Positions 18,869 through 27,898 of a DNA stretch of 64,000 nucleotides are shown here, one piece after another. A model generated the notes under the pieces. That model was not told the origin of the DNA, did not search any database, and saw only the letters and a program-made list of their open reading frames with translations. A program made the position numbers and the translations under genes. This DNA is from Streptacidiphilus sp. ASG 303 (GTDB lineage: Bacteria; Actinomycetota; Actinomycetes; Streptomycetales; Streptomycetaceae), in the NCBI RefSeq assembly GCF_020991365.1, contig NZ_JAJLRA010000023.1, positions 39,284 through 103,283 on the forward strand, in the 5' to 3' direction. Each line of letters begins with the position of its first letter. Position 1 is the first letter of the stretch.

Positions 18869-20506
18869 ATGTCGCCACCAGCATTTGATGTGCGTGAGCG
18901 ACCATGGATCCCGGTTCGGATCAACGGTCGTTCGTTGCGTGTCGGGCTGCGAGAGCTGTTCCTGCGCGCCCATGAGATCGAGGATCTGGAGCTGCCGGTC
19001 CCGCCGTCGGCCTCGGGGCTGCTGCGGGTCCTGTACGCGCTGACCGCCCGCATCGCCGCCGATGACGACGGGCAGCGTATGGGCGATGAGGACATCGAGG
19101 GCGTCCAGGAGTGGGCCGCGCTGCGGAACCGGATCCTGGCTGCAGGCCGTTTCCCCCCGGAGCGGGTGAACGGCTACTTCGATGCTCCGGCGCTGGCGGG
19201 CAGGTTCGACCTGTTCGGCGAGCGGCCGTTCCTGCAGGATCCGCGGTTGGCCGAGCAGTGCCCCAGCAGCTCGGGCGTGAACAAGCTGGTGCTGGGCCGG
19301 CCGACCGGAGTGAACGGCGCGGTGTGGTTCGGGCACTTCACCGATACCGCTCCGCTGCCGGTCCCGGCGGCCGAGGCGGCCTGGCACATGCTGGCCCAGC
19401 TGTACTACGGGCCCAGCGGACAGTGCACCCCCCGACGGATCACCACCGTCAAGCCGGGCAATGGCGACGCCGGACCGCTGCGAAAGACGGTGTCCTTCCA
19501 CCCGTGGGCGCCCGACCTGTTCACCTCCCTGATCCTGGGAGTGCCCTTTTCCGGTGAGGACAGTGCCGCCGAGGAGGAGGACCCCTGCCCGTGGGAGCAG
19601 GAGGAGCCAGGGGATCCGCTGGGCCCGCTGCCGCCGCTGACCAGCCCGGCGCGGCTGCTGACCGGCCGGGCCAAGCACGCCGTCCTGCTGGTGCCGGGGG
19701 AGCACGGGGCAACGGTCACCGACGCCTACATCACATGGTCCACCCATGAGCCGGCCCAGGAGGCCCACGACCCGTACGTGGTGCTCAACCGCAGCAAGGA
19801 CGGTCGGTTCTACGCCCGCCCGGCCGACTGCGGCCGCGCCGCCTGGCGGGACCTGGACGCCCTGCTGCTGAAGAGCGCAGAGGTCCACGACTTCCGTCGT
19901 CCGCGGATCTTCGAGCTGCTGTCCGCGCTGCCTGCGGCGGTCCGTGATGCTCTGCGGGTGCGGGTGTACGGGTTCCATCAGGACGGTCAGCAGCGTGACA
20001 CCGGCTGGTACACCGCCACCACCCCGCGGGTTCTGCGCTTCTTGGAGGAGCAGGACCCGCAGATGGCCTGGCGCATCTCCACCTGCCGCCGGGCCGCTGA
20101 GGAGCTGGGTGCTCAGCTGGACTACGCCGCCAAGCTCGCCTGGGCGGAGACGGTCTCCCCACCGAAGGAGGGGGAGAAGGTCCGCATCGACCCGAAGAAG
20201 CCTGGACCGTGGGCTGCTACCGCCACATCCGCATACTGGCCCGGGGCCGAGAAGCTGTTCTGGGAGCTGACCCAGCCGCAGTCCGACGCGACAACCATCT
20301 ACCGGCGCTTCGCCGACCTCGCCCGGGCAGCGCTCCGCGACGCCGTCGGCCTGGCCGCTCGCAACTTGCCTGTCGCCCGGGCGCTCAACCATGCCCTGGC
20401 GGTACTTCGCCGTGCCGCGCCCGCCCAGGCACCATCCGTCCCCGCCCAGACCTTGCGAGCCGACGACCCGCGCCTGCCCGCCGCAGCCCTGGAGACAACT
20501 CAGTGA
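18869..20506 (+). CDS. casA: Cascade large subunit CasA/Cse1 (Cas8e)
   Basis: A 545-residue Cse1-family protein, the subunit that reads the PAM and recruits Cas3. It starts FDVRERPWIPVRING, the usual Cse1 opening, and contains the GRFDLFGERPFLQD and QLYYGPSGQCTPRRI segments seen in actinobacterial CasA proteins. The ATG at 18869 is preferred over the GTG/ATG twenty codons earlier because AAAGGGAAGGG lies just upstream and the family homology begins there. It is the first gene of the casA-cas2 operon, whose promoter carries the mini-CRISPR target. Its stop overlaps the casB start by four bases. Confidence 0.97.
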   Translation: MSPPAFDVRERPWIPVRINGRSLRVGLRELFLRAHEIEDLELPVPPSASGLLRVLYALTARIAADDDGQRMGDEDIEGVQEWAALRNRILAAGRFPPERVNGYFDAPALAGRFDLFGERPFLQDPRLAEQCPSSSGVNKLVLGRPTGVNGAVWFGHFTDTAPLPVPAAEAAWHMLAQLYYGPSGQCTPRRITTVKPGNGDAGPLRKTVSFHPWAPDLFTSLILGVPFSGEDSAAEEEDPCPWEQEEPGDPLGPLPPLTSPARLLTGRAKHAVLLVPGEHGATVTDAYITWSTHEPAQEAHDPYVVLNRSKDGRFYARPADCGRAAWRDLDALLLKSAEVHDFRRPRIFELLSALPAAVRDALRVRVYGFHQDGQQRDTGWYTATTPRVLRFLEEQDPQMAWRISTCRRAAEELGAQLDYAAKLAWAETVSPPKEGEKVRIDPKKPGPWAATATSAYWPGAEKLFWELTQPQSDATTIYRRFADLARAALRDAVGLAARNLPVARALNHALAVLRRAAPAQAPSVPAQTLRADDPRLPAAALETTQ

Positions 20507-21207
20507 CGACACCTACCGTCCCCGCGGCCGCAACGACCACATCCGACACATCGGCGAAACCGAGGTATTCCGAGGAGTTCGTCGCCACCGTGATGCGTCT
20601 GTGCGGTGACAAGGGCACCCAGGCCGACCTGCGCAGTGGCATCGGCCGCACCGTCGAGCACTGCGCGCGCATGCACCGCCACCTGGTGCCCCTGACTGCG
20701 CCCGACCTTCACCCGGCCGCCCGTCAGGCCCGCTACACGGTCGCCGCCCTCATCGCTGCCCGTCCCCGCGCGACCCGCGACACCGATCAGGCAACCGCGC
20801 CGGATCCGGCCCAGGCCGCCGCGGATTCGGCGTCCTCCGACAGCGATCGTTCCGCCGGATCGGCCCAGACGTGGTCGCGCAGCACCAACCTGGGCACCAG
20901 CCTCGCCGAAGGTGTGCGCCACGGCGCCCTGAAGGACGACTCCGCCGAAGCCGAACTTCACCTCCTCACCCGGCAGAGCGCCAAGGCCGTGCTGCGCCGC
21001 CTGCCCGCGCTCACCCGGCACCTGCAGACCGCAGGCGTGACCATCTCCTGGGCCGTGCTGCTGGAGGACCTCACTTGGTGGGACCTCGACCGCGACCGAA
21101 TCGTCACCCGCTGGTTCGACAGCTACTTCCGCGCCCTGTATGCCCCCGCCGCAGACGGCGCCCCCACCAATTCCGCCCGCACCAACGAATCGGAGACGAA
21201 CCGATGA
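20503..21207 (+). CDS. casB: Cascade small subunit CasB/Cse2 (Cas11e)
   Basis: A 234-residue, mostly helical protein. The conserved Cse2 elements are FVATVMRLCGDKGTQADLRSG near residues 25-45 and the C-terminal WWDLDRDRIVTRWFDSYF. In Cascade two copies line the belly and stabilise the R-loop. Compared with about 160 residues in E. coli it is long; an Ala/Asp/Ser-rich insert around residues 85-125 accounts for much of this. The GTG at 20503 overlaps the casA stop (GTGA), and its own stop overlaps casC (ATGA), indicating tight translational coupling. Confidence 0.95.
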   Translation: MTTPTVPAAATTTSDTSAKPRYSEEFVATVMRLCGDKGTQADLRSGIGRTVEHCARMHRHLVPLTAPDLHPAARQARYTVAALIAARPRATRDTDQATAPDPAQAAADSASSDSDRSAGSAQTWSRSTNLGTSLAEGVRHGALKDDSAEAELHLLTRQSAKAVLRRLPALTRHLQTAGVTISWAVLLEDLTWWDLDRDRIVTRWFDSYFRALYAPAADGAPTNSARTNESETNR

Positions 21208-22337
21208 GCATGTTCCTTGACCTGCATGCCCTCCAGAGCGTTCCTGCGGCCAATCTCAACCGCGACGACCTGGGCTCCCCCAAGACTGTCCGTTACGGCA
21301 ACGCCGACCGCATCCGAGTCTCCAGCCAGTCCTGGAAGCGCGTCATGCGCCACGGCGTGGAGCGCGAACTGGGCGAGACCGCCGCCCGTACCCGCCTGGT
21401 TCCCGTCAAGGTCAAGGAGTCGCTGGCCCGCAAGGGATGGGACGCCGACGCCGCCGCATTCGCCGGTGCCCAAATCGCCGCCTGCGCGGGCGACAAGGGA
21501 CTGAAGACCGAGGATGCCGGCCACACCTCCGTCCTGCTGTTCCTCCCTGCGGTCGGCATCGACGAGCTCGTCGCCCTGTGCGAGGAACACCGCGCCGCCC
21601 TCGAACAGGCCGCCGTCAAGAAGCCCGCCAAGAACGCCAAGCCCGCCCAACTGCTGCCCACCGATCAGGTCGCCGCCGTCCTCAAGCGGCGCACCGCCTC
21701 CATCAGCCTCTTCGGCCGCATGCTCGCCGAACTGCCCGGAGCCAACGTCGACGGCGCCGCCCAGGTCGCCCACGCCATGACCACCCACGCCAGCGAACCG
21801 CAGCGCGACTACTTCACCGCCGTCGACGACTGGCTGGGCGAGGCCGAGACCGGCAGCGGCCACCTGAGCACCGCGGAGTTCGGCGCCGGCGTCTTCTACC
21901 GCTTCGCCTCCGTCAACCTCGACGACCTGCTGACCAACCTCGAAGGCGACCGCAAGACCGCCCGCGCCCTCGTCGGTGTCTTCGCCGACCAGTTCCTGAT
22001 GTCCCTGCCGCAGGCCAAGAAGAACAGCACCGCCCCCCACACCATCCCCGACCTGGCCTACCTCGCCGTCCGCGAACACCGGCCCGTCTCCATGGCCGCC
22101 GCCTTCGAGACCCCGGTCCGCCCGGACGCCGCCGGCGGCTTCTCCGCCCCCTCCCGCAAGGCCCTGGCCGACTACGCCGCCACCGTCGACCGCCTCACCG
22201 GCGGCCGCCACCGCTCCTTCCACGCCCACGCCGGCGTCCAGACCCTCGACGGCCTCGGCACGCCGTACGACTCCTTCCCCGAGCTCATCACCGCCGCGGT
22301 GGACGCCGCCCTGCCGTCCGCCGAGGCCCAGGCGTGA
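21204..22337 (+). CDS. casC: Cascade backbone subunit CasC/Cse4 (Cas7e)
   Basis: A 377-residue RAMP protein, six copies of which form the crRNA-binding backbone. The opening MSMFLDLHALQSVPAANLNR and the NADRIRVSSQSWKRVMR segment are diagnostic of Cas7e. The thumb-type segment and the late GRHRSFHAHAGVQTLDG block also fit. The flipped-out bases at every sixth crRNA position are caused by the thumbs of this subunit, relevant to the mismatch pattern at the casA promoter. The start ATG overlaps the casB stop (ATGA), and the stop overlaps casD (GTGA). Confidence 0.97.
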   Translation: MSMFLDLHALQSVPAANLNRDDLGSPKTVRYGNADRIRVSSQSWKRVMRHGVERELGETAARTRLVPVKVKESLARKGWDADAAAFAGAQIAACAGDKGLKTEDAGHTSVLLFLPAVGIDELVALCEEHRAALEQAAVKKPAKNAKPAQLLPTDQVAAVLKRRTASISLFGRMLAELPGANVDGAAQVAHAMTTHASEPQRDYFTAVDDWLGEAETGSGHLSTAEFGAGVFYRFASVNLDDLLTNLEGDRKTARALVGVFADQFLMSLPQAKKNSTAPHTIPDLAYLAVREHRPVSMAAAFETPVRPDAAGGFSAPSRKALADYAATVDRLTGGRHRSFHAHAGVQTLDGLGTPYDSFPELITAAVDAALPSAEAQA

Positions 22338-23092
22338 CCGGCATCCTGCTCCGGCTCGCCGGTCCCCTGCAGTCCTGGGGCGAACGCTCCGCCTTCGGCG
22401 TCCGCGACACCGCCCCGTTCCCCACCCGCTCCGCCCTGACCGGCATGTTCGCGGCCGCCGAAGGCCGCAGCCGCGACCAGGCACCCGACGCCTATGCCGA
22501 CCTCGGCTTCACCGTCCGCATCGACCGTCCAGGCCTGCGCATGGTCGACTTCCACACCATCGGCGGCGGCCTCCCCCCGAACCTGACCGCAGCCACCAGC
22601 GCCGGCGGCCACAAGAAGACCGCCGTGCTTTCCTACCGCCACTACCTGGCCGACGCCGTCTTCACCGTCGCCGTCACCGGCCCGCCCGAGTGCCTGGAAC
22701 GCATCACCGAGGCGCTGCGCCGCCCGCATTGGGCTCCCTATCTGGGCCGCCGTTCCTGCCCGCCCGACGAGCCACTCGTGCTGCGCGGTCCCCACCACGA
22801 CCCCCTCACCGAACTCACTACCCGCGCGCCCCTTTCCGTTCCCCCACCGGCCGACCCCGGCCGTGCGACCGTCCCGGTGGAGTTCCTCTGGGACACCGCC
22901 CCCGCGCACCTGCCCGAGGACGCCCCCGTCCTGGACGTCACCGACATGCCCGAGAGCTTCGCCCCCGCCGACCGCCGCTACCGCACCCGGCGGCTCTACC
23001 GCACAGTCGAGCAACTCCCGGCCCGCCTCTGCATCGAGCCCTGCGATCTCGCCCGGACCCTCATCGACTACGCCCTGGAAGTGCCCGCATGA
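22334..23092 (+). CDS. casD: Cascade subunit CasD (Cas5e)
   Basis: A 252-residue Cas5 protein, which caps the 5' handle of the crRNA in Cascade. The N terminus MTGILLRLAGPLQSWGERSAFGVRDTAPFPTRSALTG is the classic Cas5e opening (RAMP strand, then QSWG and TxxxPTKS-like motif); quoted here by its key residues QSWGE at about 13-17. The GTG start overlaps the casC stop and the TGA overlaps the casE start. Length is normal for the family. No insertions or lost motifs are seen. Confidence 0.96.
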   Translation: MTGILLRLAGPLQSWGERSAFGVRDTAPFPTRSALTGMFAAAEGRSRDQAPDAYADLGFTVRIDRPGLRMVDFHTIGGGLPPNLTAATSAGGHKKTAVLSYRHYLADAVFTVAVTGPPECLERITEALRRPHWAPYLGRRSCPPDEPLVLRGPHHDPLTELTTRAPLSVPPPADPGRATVPVEFLWDTAPAHLPEDAPVLDVTDMPESFAPADRRYRTRRLYRTVEQLPARLCIEPCDLARTLIDYALEVPA

Positions 23093-23739
23093 CCCGCGCC
23101 CACCTGGCCAGGATCCGGCTCAACCCCATGAGCCGACACGTCCAGCGCGACCTGCGCGACGCCACCGAACTGCACCGCACGGTCATGCGCCTGGTGCCCG
23201 ACCACCTCGGCGACCACGCCCGACAGCAGACCGGACTCCTCTTCCGGCTCGACGAGACCGACGACACCAGCACCCTCCTCGTCCAGGCGCACAACACCGG
23301 CCTGGATCCAACCCGCCTGCCCCATGACTACGGCCATGCCGAAGTCAAGGACCTCGCTCCCATGTTCACCGCCCTGGCGGCCGGCCTGCGTGTGCGCTAC
23401 CGCATCGCCGCCAACCCCTCCAAGCGCCAACGCCTCCCACTGGACCACCGCGGAGCCCGGGGCCCCGTCACCCCCCTCAGCGGCCCGGAAGCCGACCAGT
23501 GGTGGATGGGCAGGGCCGCCAGTGCTGGTCTCGCCGTCCACACCCTCACCGCCACCCCGCTGCGCCCCGCGCAGCAGCACGGTCACGGTCCCCGCCTGCG
23601 GCACAGCCTCACCCGCTTCGACGGCACTGCCACCGTCACCGACCCCAAAGTCCTCACCGAAGCTCTCCTCGCCGGAATCGGCAAAGGCAAGGCATACGGC
23701 GCCGGCCTGCTCAGCCTCGCTCCCGCCACCACCGCATGA
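23089..23739 (+). CDS. casE: crRNA endonuclease CasE (Cas6e)
   Basis: A 216-residue RAMP endoribonuclease that cuts the repeat hairpin to leave the 8-nt handle and the 3' stem-loop. Visible features are LARIRLNPMSR at residue 5 onward, the GLLFRLDE strand and the Gly-rich loop GIGKGKAYGAGLLSLAP at the C terminus. A His in the N-terminal part (H29 of ELHRTVMRLVP) is positioned like the catalytic His of E. coli Cas6e. It must recognise two array repeats that differ at positions 1 and 15 and probably the degenerate mini-array. Overlaps: ATGA with casD, ATGA with cas1. Confidence 0.96.
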   Translation: MTRAHLARIRLNPMSRHVQRDLRDATELHRTVMRLVPDHLGDHARQQTGLLFRLDETDDTSTLLVQAHNTGLDPTRLPHDYGHAEVKDLAPMFTALAAGLRVRYRIAANPSKRQRLPLDHRGARGPVTPLSGPEADQWWMGRAASAGLAVHTLTATPLRPAQQHGHGPRLRHSLTRFDGTATVTDPKVLTEALLAGIGKGKAYGAGLLSLAPATTA

Positions 23740-24710
23740 CACCGCCACCGGCCCGCGACGCGAGGGCGCGCCTGGCCGCGCCCTCGCTCGCCATGCTCCC
23801 CAAGATCGGCGACGCCCTGTCCTTCCTCTACCTGGACATGGTCCGCATCGTCCAGGACGACACCGGCGTCTGCGCCCAGATCGAGACCCGCACCGGCCTG
23901 GACACCGTCTACATCCCCACTGCCGCCCTCTCCTGCGTGCTGCTGGGCCCGGGCACCTCCATCACTGCCCGCGCCCTGTCCACCTTCGCCCGCCACGGCA
24001 CCACGGTCGTCTGCACCGGCTCCGGAGCCGTCCGGGCCTACGCCGGTATCCAACCGGCCTCGCTGACCACTGAATGGCTCGAAAAGCAGGTCCGCGCCTG
24101 GGCCGACGAGACCCCCCGCCTGCAGGTAGCCGTCCGGATGTACGAGCGTCGCTTCGACGACACCGTGCCGCCCGGAATCACCCTCGCGCAGCTCAGGGGC
24201 ATGGAAGGCCAGCGCATGAAGGCCCTCTACCGCATCCTCGCCCAGCAGCACGGCATCGGCCGCTTCCGCCGCGCCTACGACCCCGCCCAATGGGACACCC
24301 AGGACCCCGTCAACCTGGCCCTGTCCTCGGCCAACACCTGCCTGTACGGCGTTGTCCATGCCGCTCTTCTGGCCATGGGCTGCTCACCGGCGCTGGGCTT
24401 CGTCCACACAGGCACCCAGCACTCCTTTGTCTACGACATCGCCGATCTCTACAAGGCCGACACCACCATCCCCCTCGCCTTCTCCCTGCACGATTCGTCG
24501 AACCCCGAACAAGAAGCACGGCGCAGGCTCCGCGACGGTTTCCGCCTCATCAAGCTCCTCCCACGTATCGTCCGTGACATCCAGACCATGCTCAGCCCCA
24601 ACAACGACACCGACGACGAACCCGACCAACGGGAAGTCCGACTCGTCCACCTGTGGGATCCGACGGCAGGCGTCCTCCCCGCCGGCGTCAACTACGCAAC
24701 GGAACCCTGA
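23736..24710 (+). CDS. cas1: CRISPR integrase Cas1 (type I-E)
   Basis: A 324-residue Cas1e. The catalytic metal ligands are visible: E157 in LRGMEGQRMK, H224 in GFVHTGTQHS and D234/D237 in FVYDIADLYK. Cas1 with Cas2 captures pre-spacers and inserts them at the leader-proximal repeat. The ATG at 23736 overlaps the casE stop by four bases. The acidic C-terminal tail (NNDTDDEPDQ) is a species-specific extension. One base separates its stop from cas2. All key residues are intact, so acquisition should be possible. Confidence 0.97.
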   Translation: MTPPPARDARARLAAPSLAMLPKIGDALSFLYLDMVRIVQDDTGVCAQIETRTGLDTVYIPTAALSCVLLGPGTSITARALSTFARHGTTVVCTGSGAVRAYAGIQPASLTTEWLEKQVRAWADETPRLQVAVRMYERRFDDTVPPGITLAQLRGMEGQRMKALYRILAQQHGIGRFRRAYDPAQWDTQDPVNLALSSANTCLYGVVHAALLAMGCSPALGFVHTGTQHSFVYDIADLYKADTTIPLAFSLHDSSNPEQEARRRLRDGFRLIKLLPRIVRDIQTMLSPNNDTDDEPDQREVRLVHLWDPTAGVLPAGVNYATEP

Positions 24711-24711
24711 C

Positions 24712-25023
24712 ATGCCGTCCATGGTCGTCATCGCCACTACCGCCGTCCCTGACACCCTTCGCGGCGCCCTCAGCCGTTGGACCATCGAAGTCGTCCCTGG
24801 CATCTTCGTCGGTACCGTTTCCGCCCGAGTCCGAGACCAGCTGTGGGATGCCGCATCTCAAGTGGTCGGAGACGGCGCTGCCGTCCTCATCCACCCCGCT
24901 GCCAACGAACAAGGCTTCGCCCTACGCACTGCCGGCGCACGACGCCGACAGCCAGTTGACTTCGACGGCCTTACTCTCATCCGTATGGCCGCCTCGCTTC
25001 ATGCAAAGAATTTGCAAAGCTGA
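24712..25023 (+). CDS. cas2: CRISPR-associated protein Cas2 (type I-E)
   Basis: A 103-residue Cas2e of the CRISPR-associated Cas2 CT1978 type. It starts MPSMVVIATTAVPDTLRGAL and includes the RWTIEVVPGIFVGTVSARVRD block typical of I-E Cas2. It forms the structural core of the Cas1-Cas2 complex. A second ATG at 24721 is possible. The gene ends only 23 bp before the first repeat of array 2, so the array leader lies within the 3' end of this coding sequence. Fused nuclease domains (DnaQ) found in some I-E Cas2 proteins are absent. Confidence 0.96.
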   Translation: MPSMVVIATTAVPDTLRGALSRWTIEVVPGIFVGTVSARVRDQLWDAASQVVGDGAAVLIHPAANEQGFALRTAGARRRQPVDFDGLTLIRMAASLHAKNLQS

Positions 25024-25046
25024 TGTAGCGCTGCAGGTGAAGAAGT
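24950..25046 (+). promoter_or_regulatory. Leader of CRISPR array 2, overlapping the end of cas2
   Basis: The last bases before the first repeat, GCAGGTGAAGAAGT (25033-25046), match the equivalent bases of leader 1 at 12 of 14 positions. An inverted repeat TGCAAA-GAA-TTTGCA lies at 25001-25017 inside the last cas2 codons, and TTGACT at 24957-24962 could be a -35 box. Only 23 bp are outside cas2. Confidence 0.7.
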
Positions 25047-26721
25047 CTCCTCCCCGCCGACGCGGGGGTGTTCCGAATCCGCACGCGCCCCTCTGCCGCC
25101 CGTAGGGCTCCTCCCCGCCGACGCGGGGGTGTTCCGGACCCGGACGCCGATGTCGTGCCGGTTCTCCTCTCCTCCCCGCCGACGCGGGGGTGTTCCGGCG
25201 CTGAACAGCTTGACGGCGACGGCGACGAACTCCTCCCCGCCGACGCGGGGGTGTTCCGTCGGACCTGCGTGAGGCGGAGGCCGAGAAGGGCTCCTCCCCG
25301 CCGACGCGGGGGTGTTCCGTTCTTCCGCAATGGCACCGAGATGGAGGGCCTCTCCTCCCCGCCGACGCGGGGGTGTTCCGTTGCTGCCGCCGTCCTGCCC
25401 GGCCCTGTTCCACTCCTCCCCGCCGACGCGGGGGTGTTCCGAAGAACAAGGTCTGGCACTACTGGGTCGAGCGCTCCTCCCCGCCGACGCGGGGGTGTTC
25501 CGATCGCGGACAACGCCCACAACAGCCACCCCGACTCCTCCCCGCCGACGCGGGGGTGTTCCGCCGTCGGGGGTGCGGTCGCTGTCAGCTGCGGTCTCCT
25601 CCCCGCCGACGCGGGGGTGTTCCGCGGCAGTCCTCCGAGACGCAGGCCGCGCTGCTCTCCTCCCCGCCGACGCGGGGGTGTTCCGTCCTACCGCAAGGCC
25701 ATCACGGACCTGAACGTCTCCTCCCCGCCGACGCGGGGGTGTTCCGGCGTAGAGGGTCTCGTCCTCGGCGTTGGTGTCCTCCTCCCCGCCGACGCGGGGG
25801 TGTTCCGCTCCTGCGTGCGCACCGGGCCGTCGACCGCGACTCCTCCCCGCCGACGCGGGGGTGTTCCGGCCTCCTGATGTTCCGCATCCCCACCGACCGC
25901 CTCCTCCCCGCCGACGCGGGGGTGTTCCGCTCTTCGGCCGCGTCAAGGGCCTCGACGCCCGCTCCTCCCCGCCGACGCGGGGGTGTTCCGGACACGGCCA
26001 CCCCGAACCCGCCGAGCGCGGCCTCCTCCCCGCCGACGCGGGGGTGTTCCGCCCGCGGCGTCCTGATGTCCTCGCCGGTCGTCCTCCTCCCCGCCGACGC
26101 GGGGTGTTCCGTTGGAGAACCCCTGCAGGTCGGCCGCCATCCCCTCCTCCCCGCCGACGCGGGGGTGTTCCGATCCCACGGGGGATTTTTCGTCCCCCAC
26201 TTCTCTCCTCCCCGCCGACGCGGGGGTGTTCCGGTCCGATGGGCGACCCGGCCCGCCGGATCTTCCTCCTCCCCGCCGACGCGGGGGTGTTCCGTCGGGG
26301 TTCGCCACGACCGTGCCGCCGATGCCCTCCTCTCCGCCGACGCGGGGGTGTTCCGACCACCATGGCCGTGAACGCCGGGTTCGACACCTCCTCCCCGCCG
26401 ACGCGGGGGTGTTCCGGCCGGGCTCCTCCCGGCGGCGGACAAGGCCGGCTCCTCCCCGCCGACGCGGGGGTGTTCCGTGGCCCACCCGGATCGTGACCGC
26501 CCCGTACAACTCCTCCCCGCCGACGCGGGGGTGTTCCGACACCCCAGGAGTAGCCGGTGGCCGCCGACGACTCCTCCCCGCCGACGCGGGGGTGTTCCGT
26601 GGTGGATGTTGCCCATGGAGAACGCCATGGTCTCCTCCCCGCCGACGCGGGGGTGTTCCGCGGCCACGCTCCCGTGCATCGGCGTACCGCTGCTCCTCCC
26701 CGCCGACGCGGGGGTGTTCCG
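25047..26721 (+). CRISPR. Type I-E CRISPR array 2: 28 repeats, 27 spacers
   Basis: 29-bp repeats every 61 bp, read on the plus strand, with stem CCCCGC / GCGGGG, loop CGAC and handle GTGTTCCG. The repeat differs from array 1 at position 1 (C for G) and position 15 (C for T). Spacers are 32 nt. One repeat near 26085-26112 lacks a G and is 28 bp; the repeat near 26328 has one substitution in the stem. The last, oldest repeat at 26693-26721 is intact. Leader and direction are set by the conserved bases at 25033-25046. No spacer is repeated within this array or obviously shared with array 1. Confidence 0.98.
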
Positions 26722-27122
26722 TCGTACTTCACCGCCACCGTGCTTGCGGACCGCTGCAGGCGCAATCGGGCAATTGTGCGATCAAAACGTCGTCCGGGCC
26801 TCCACACGGTCCGACCGGCTTGCGGGTGCCGCGTTCTGGCGGTCTTCCTCGAGCTCACCACCGCTCTGGCTCGCGGAGTCGGCGCCCCTGGCCGGGGCAG
26901 CGGCCACACCGCCCGCGGGTGGCGGAGGAGCGGGGACGGCCGGGCGCCCGACTTCTAGGACGGCGAAGCGAACGCCCCCTGGCACGGCAGGCGCCCGGGC
27001 GGGGCCGCGCGCCGGACGGGGACGTCCGCCGCCCGCCTCCGGTGCGCTCCGGTGGGGTGGGCGGCATGCGCCGTCCGCGGGGCCCCGCCCGGGGGCCGGG
27101 CGGGGCAGCGGCTCGTACGGGC
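26722..27122. other. No gene seen downstream of array 2
   Basis: The first 80 bp are less GC-rich and include ATCAAAACG; the rest is GC-rich and open in several frames without a recognisable protein. No degenerate repeat is found at the expected phase. Confidence 0.55.
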
Positions 27123-27830
27123 TCAGCGGGCGGCAGTGTCCTCCCGGAGCGGCTGCTCGTTGGGTGCGGTGCCGGCCGGGGGGTGTGGCGGCGGGGTCTG
27201 GGAGCGGAAGCTGTGGCCGAGTTGTGGGCCGAGGCCGAAGTAGTGGCGGAAGTTGTAGATCAGCGGGCTCCACGCGGCCGGGTCGATGTGCTGGGTGCCG
27301 GGGACGACGATCCGCGGATCGGCGTGGACCTTGAGCACGTGGGCCTCGACGATGAGGAACGCCCCCGAGGCGTCGGGCCGCACCTGGGCGGCGCGGGCCT
27401 CCAACTGGATGGGGCATGCGGCCACCCGGGGCGGCCGGACCAGCTCGGACGGCTCGGGGCGCAGGCCGGCGGCGGTGAACTTGTCCGGCTCGAACCGGAA
27501 GGCGCCGCGCTTGGCGGCGGGGACCGGGGTGCGGCCGGTCAGCGGCGCCAGCTGCTCCACCGCCGGCCACTGGGCGGGTGCGGGGAGGTTGACCACGAGG
27601 TCGGGGCGGGCGCGCAGGTTGTGCGCGCTCTGTCCCTCCAGGCCCAGGCCGAGGACGACCACCTGGCCGAGCGCCCAGGCCGAGGACATCGGCGCCAGGT
27701 TGCAGGAGCCGTCCTCGTTCTGCGTCGAGAGCAGCACGACCGGCGTGCCGAAGTACAGGATGCTCGGCTCGACCGCCACATGGGCGGGCGGCGCGTCGTG
27801 GGCGGTGGCGGGGGGTGTCGCGGTGTCCAT
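27123..27830 (-). CDS. Flavin reductase-like (FMN-binding split barrel) protein
   Basis: A 235-residue protein of the flavoredoxin/flavin reductase family. Visible are ILYFGTPVVLLSTQNEDGSCNLAP (the strand-turn that begins the split barrel), SSAWALG and the GAFLIVEAHVLKVHADPRI segment that closes it. Such proteins bind FMN and reduce flavins or act as NAD(P)H-dependent oxidoreductases. The N-terminal 20 residues and C-terminal 30 are low-complexity. It is divergent from an ArsR-type regulator 68 bp away; the shared gap has an inverted repeat, so the regulator probably controls it. Confidence 0.88.
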   Translation of the reverse strand: MDTATPPATAHDAPPAHVAVEPSILYFGTPVVLLSTQNEDGSCNLAPMSSAWALGQVVVLGLGLEGQSAHNLRARPDLVVNLPAPAQWPAVEQLAPLTGRTPVPAAKRGAFRFEPDKFTAAGLRPEPSELVRPPRVAACPIQLEARAAQVRPDASGAFLIVEAHVLKVHADPRIVVPGTQHIDPAAWSPLIYNFRHYFGLGPQLGHSFRSQTPPPHPPAGTAPNEQPLREDTAAR

Positions 27831-27855
27831 GGGGACCGACCGTAGGGCGCGGACC

Positions 27856-27873
27856 CTTCGGCGCCCGCCGAAG
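27856..27873. promoter_or_regulatory. 8-bp inverted repeat in a divergent promoter, candidate ArsR operator
   Basis: CTTCGGCG and its reverse complement CGCCGAAG are separated by 2 bp, midway between the flavin reductase and ArsR-type gene starts. Position and symmetry fit an autoregulatory site. Confidence 0.55.
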
Positions 27874-27898
27874 CGTCGCCGGGGGAGGATGGACGGCG

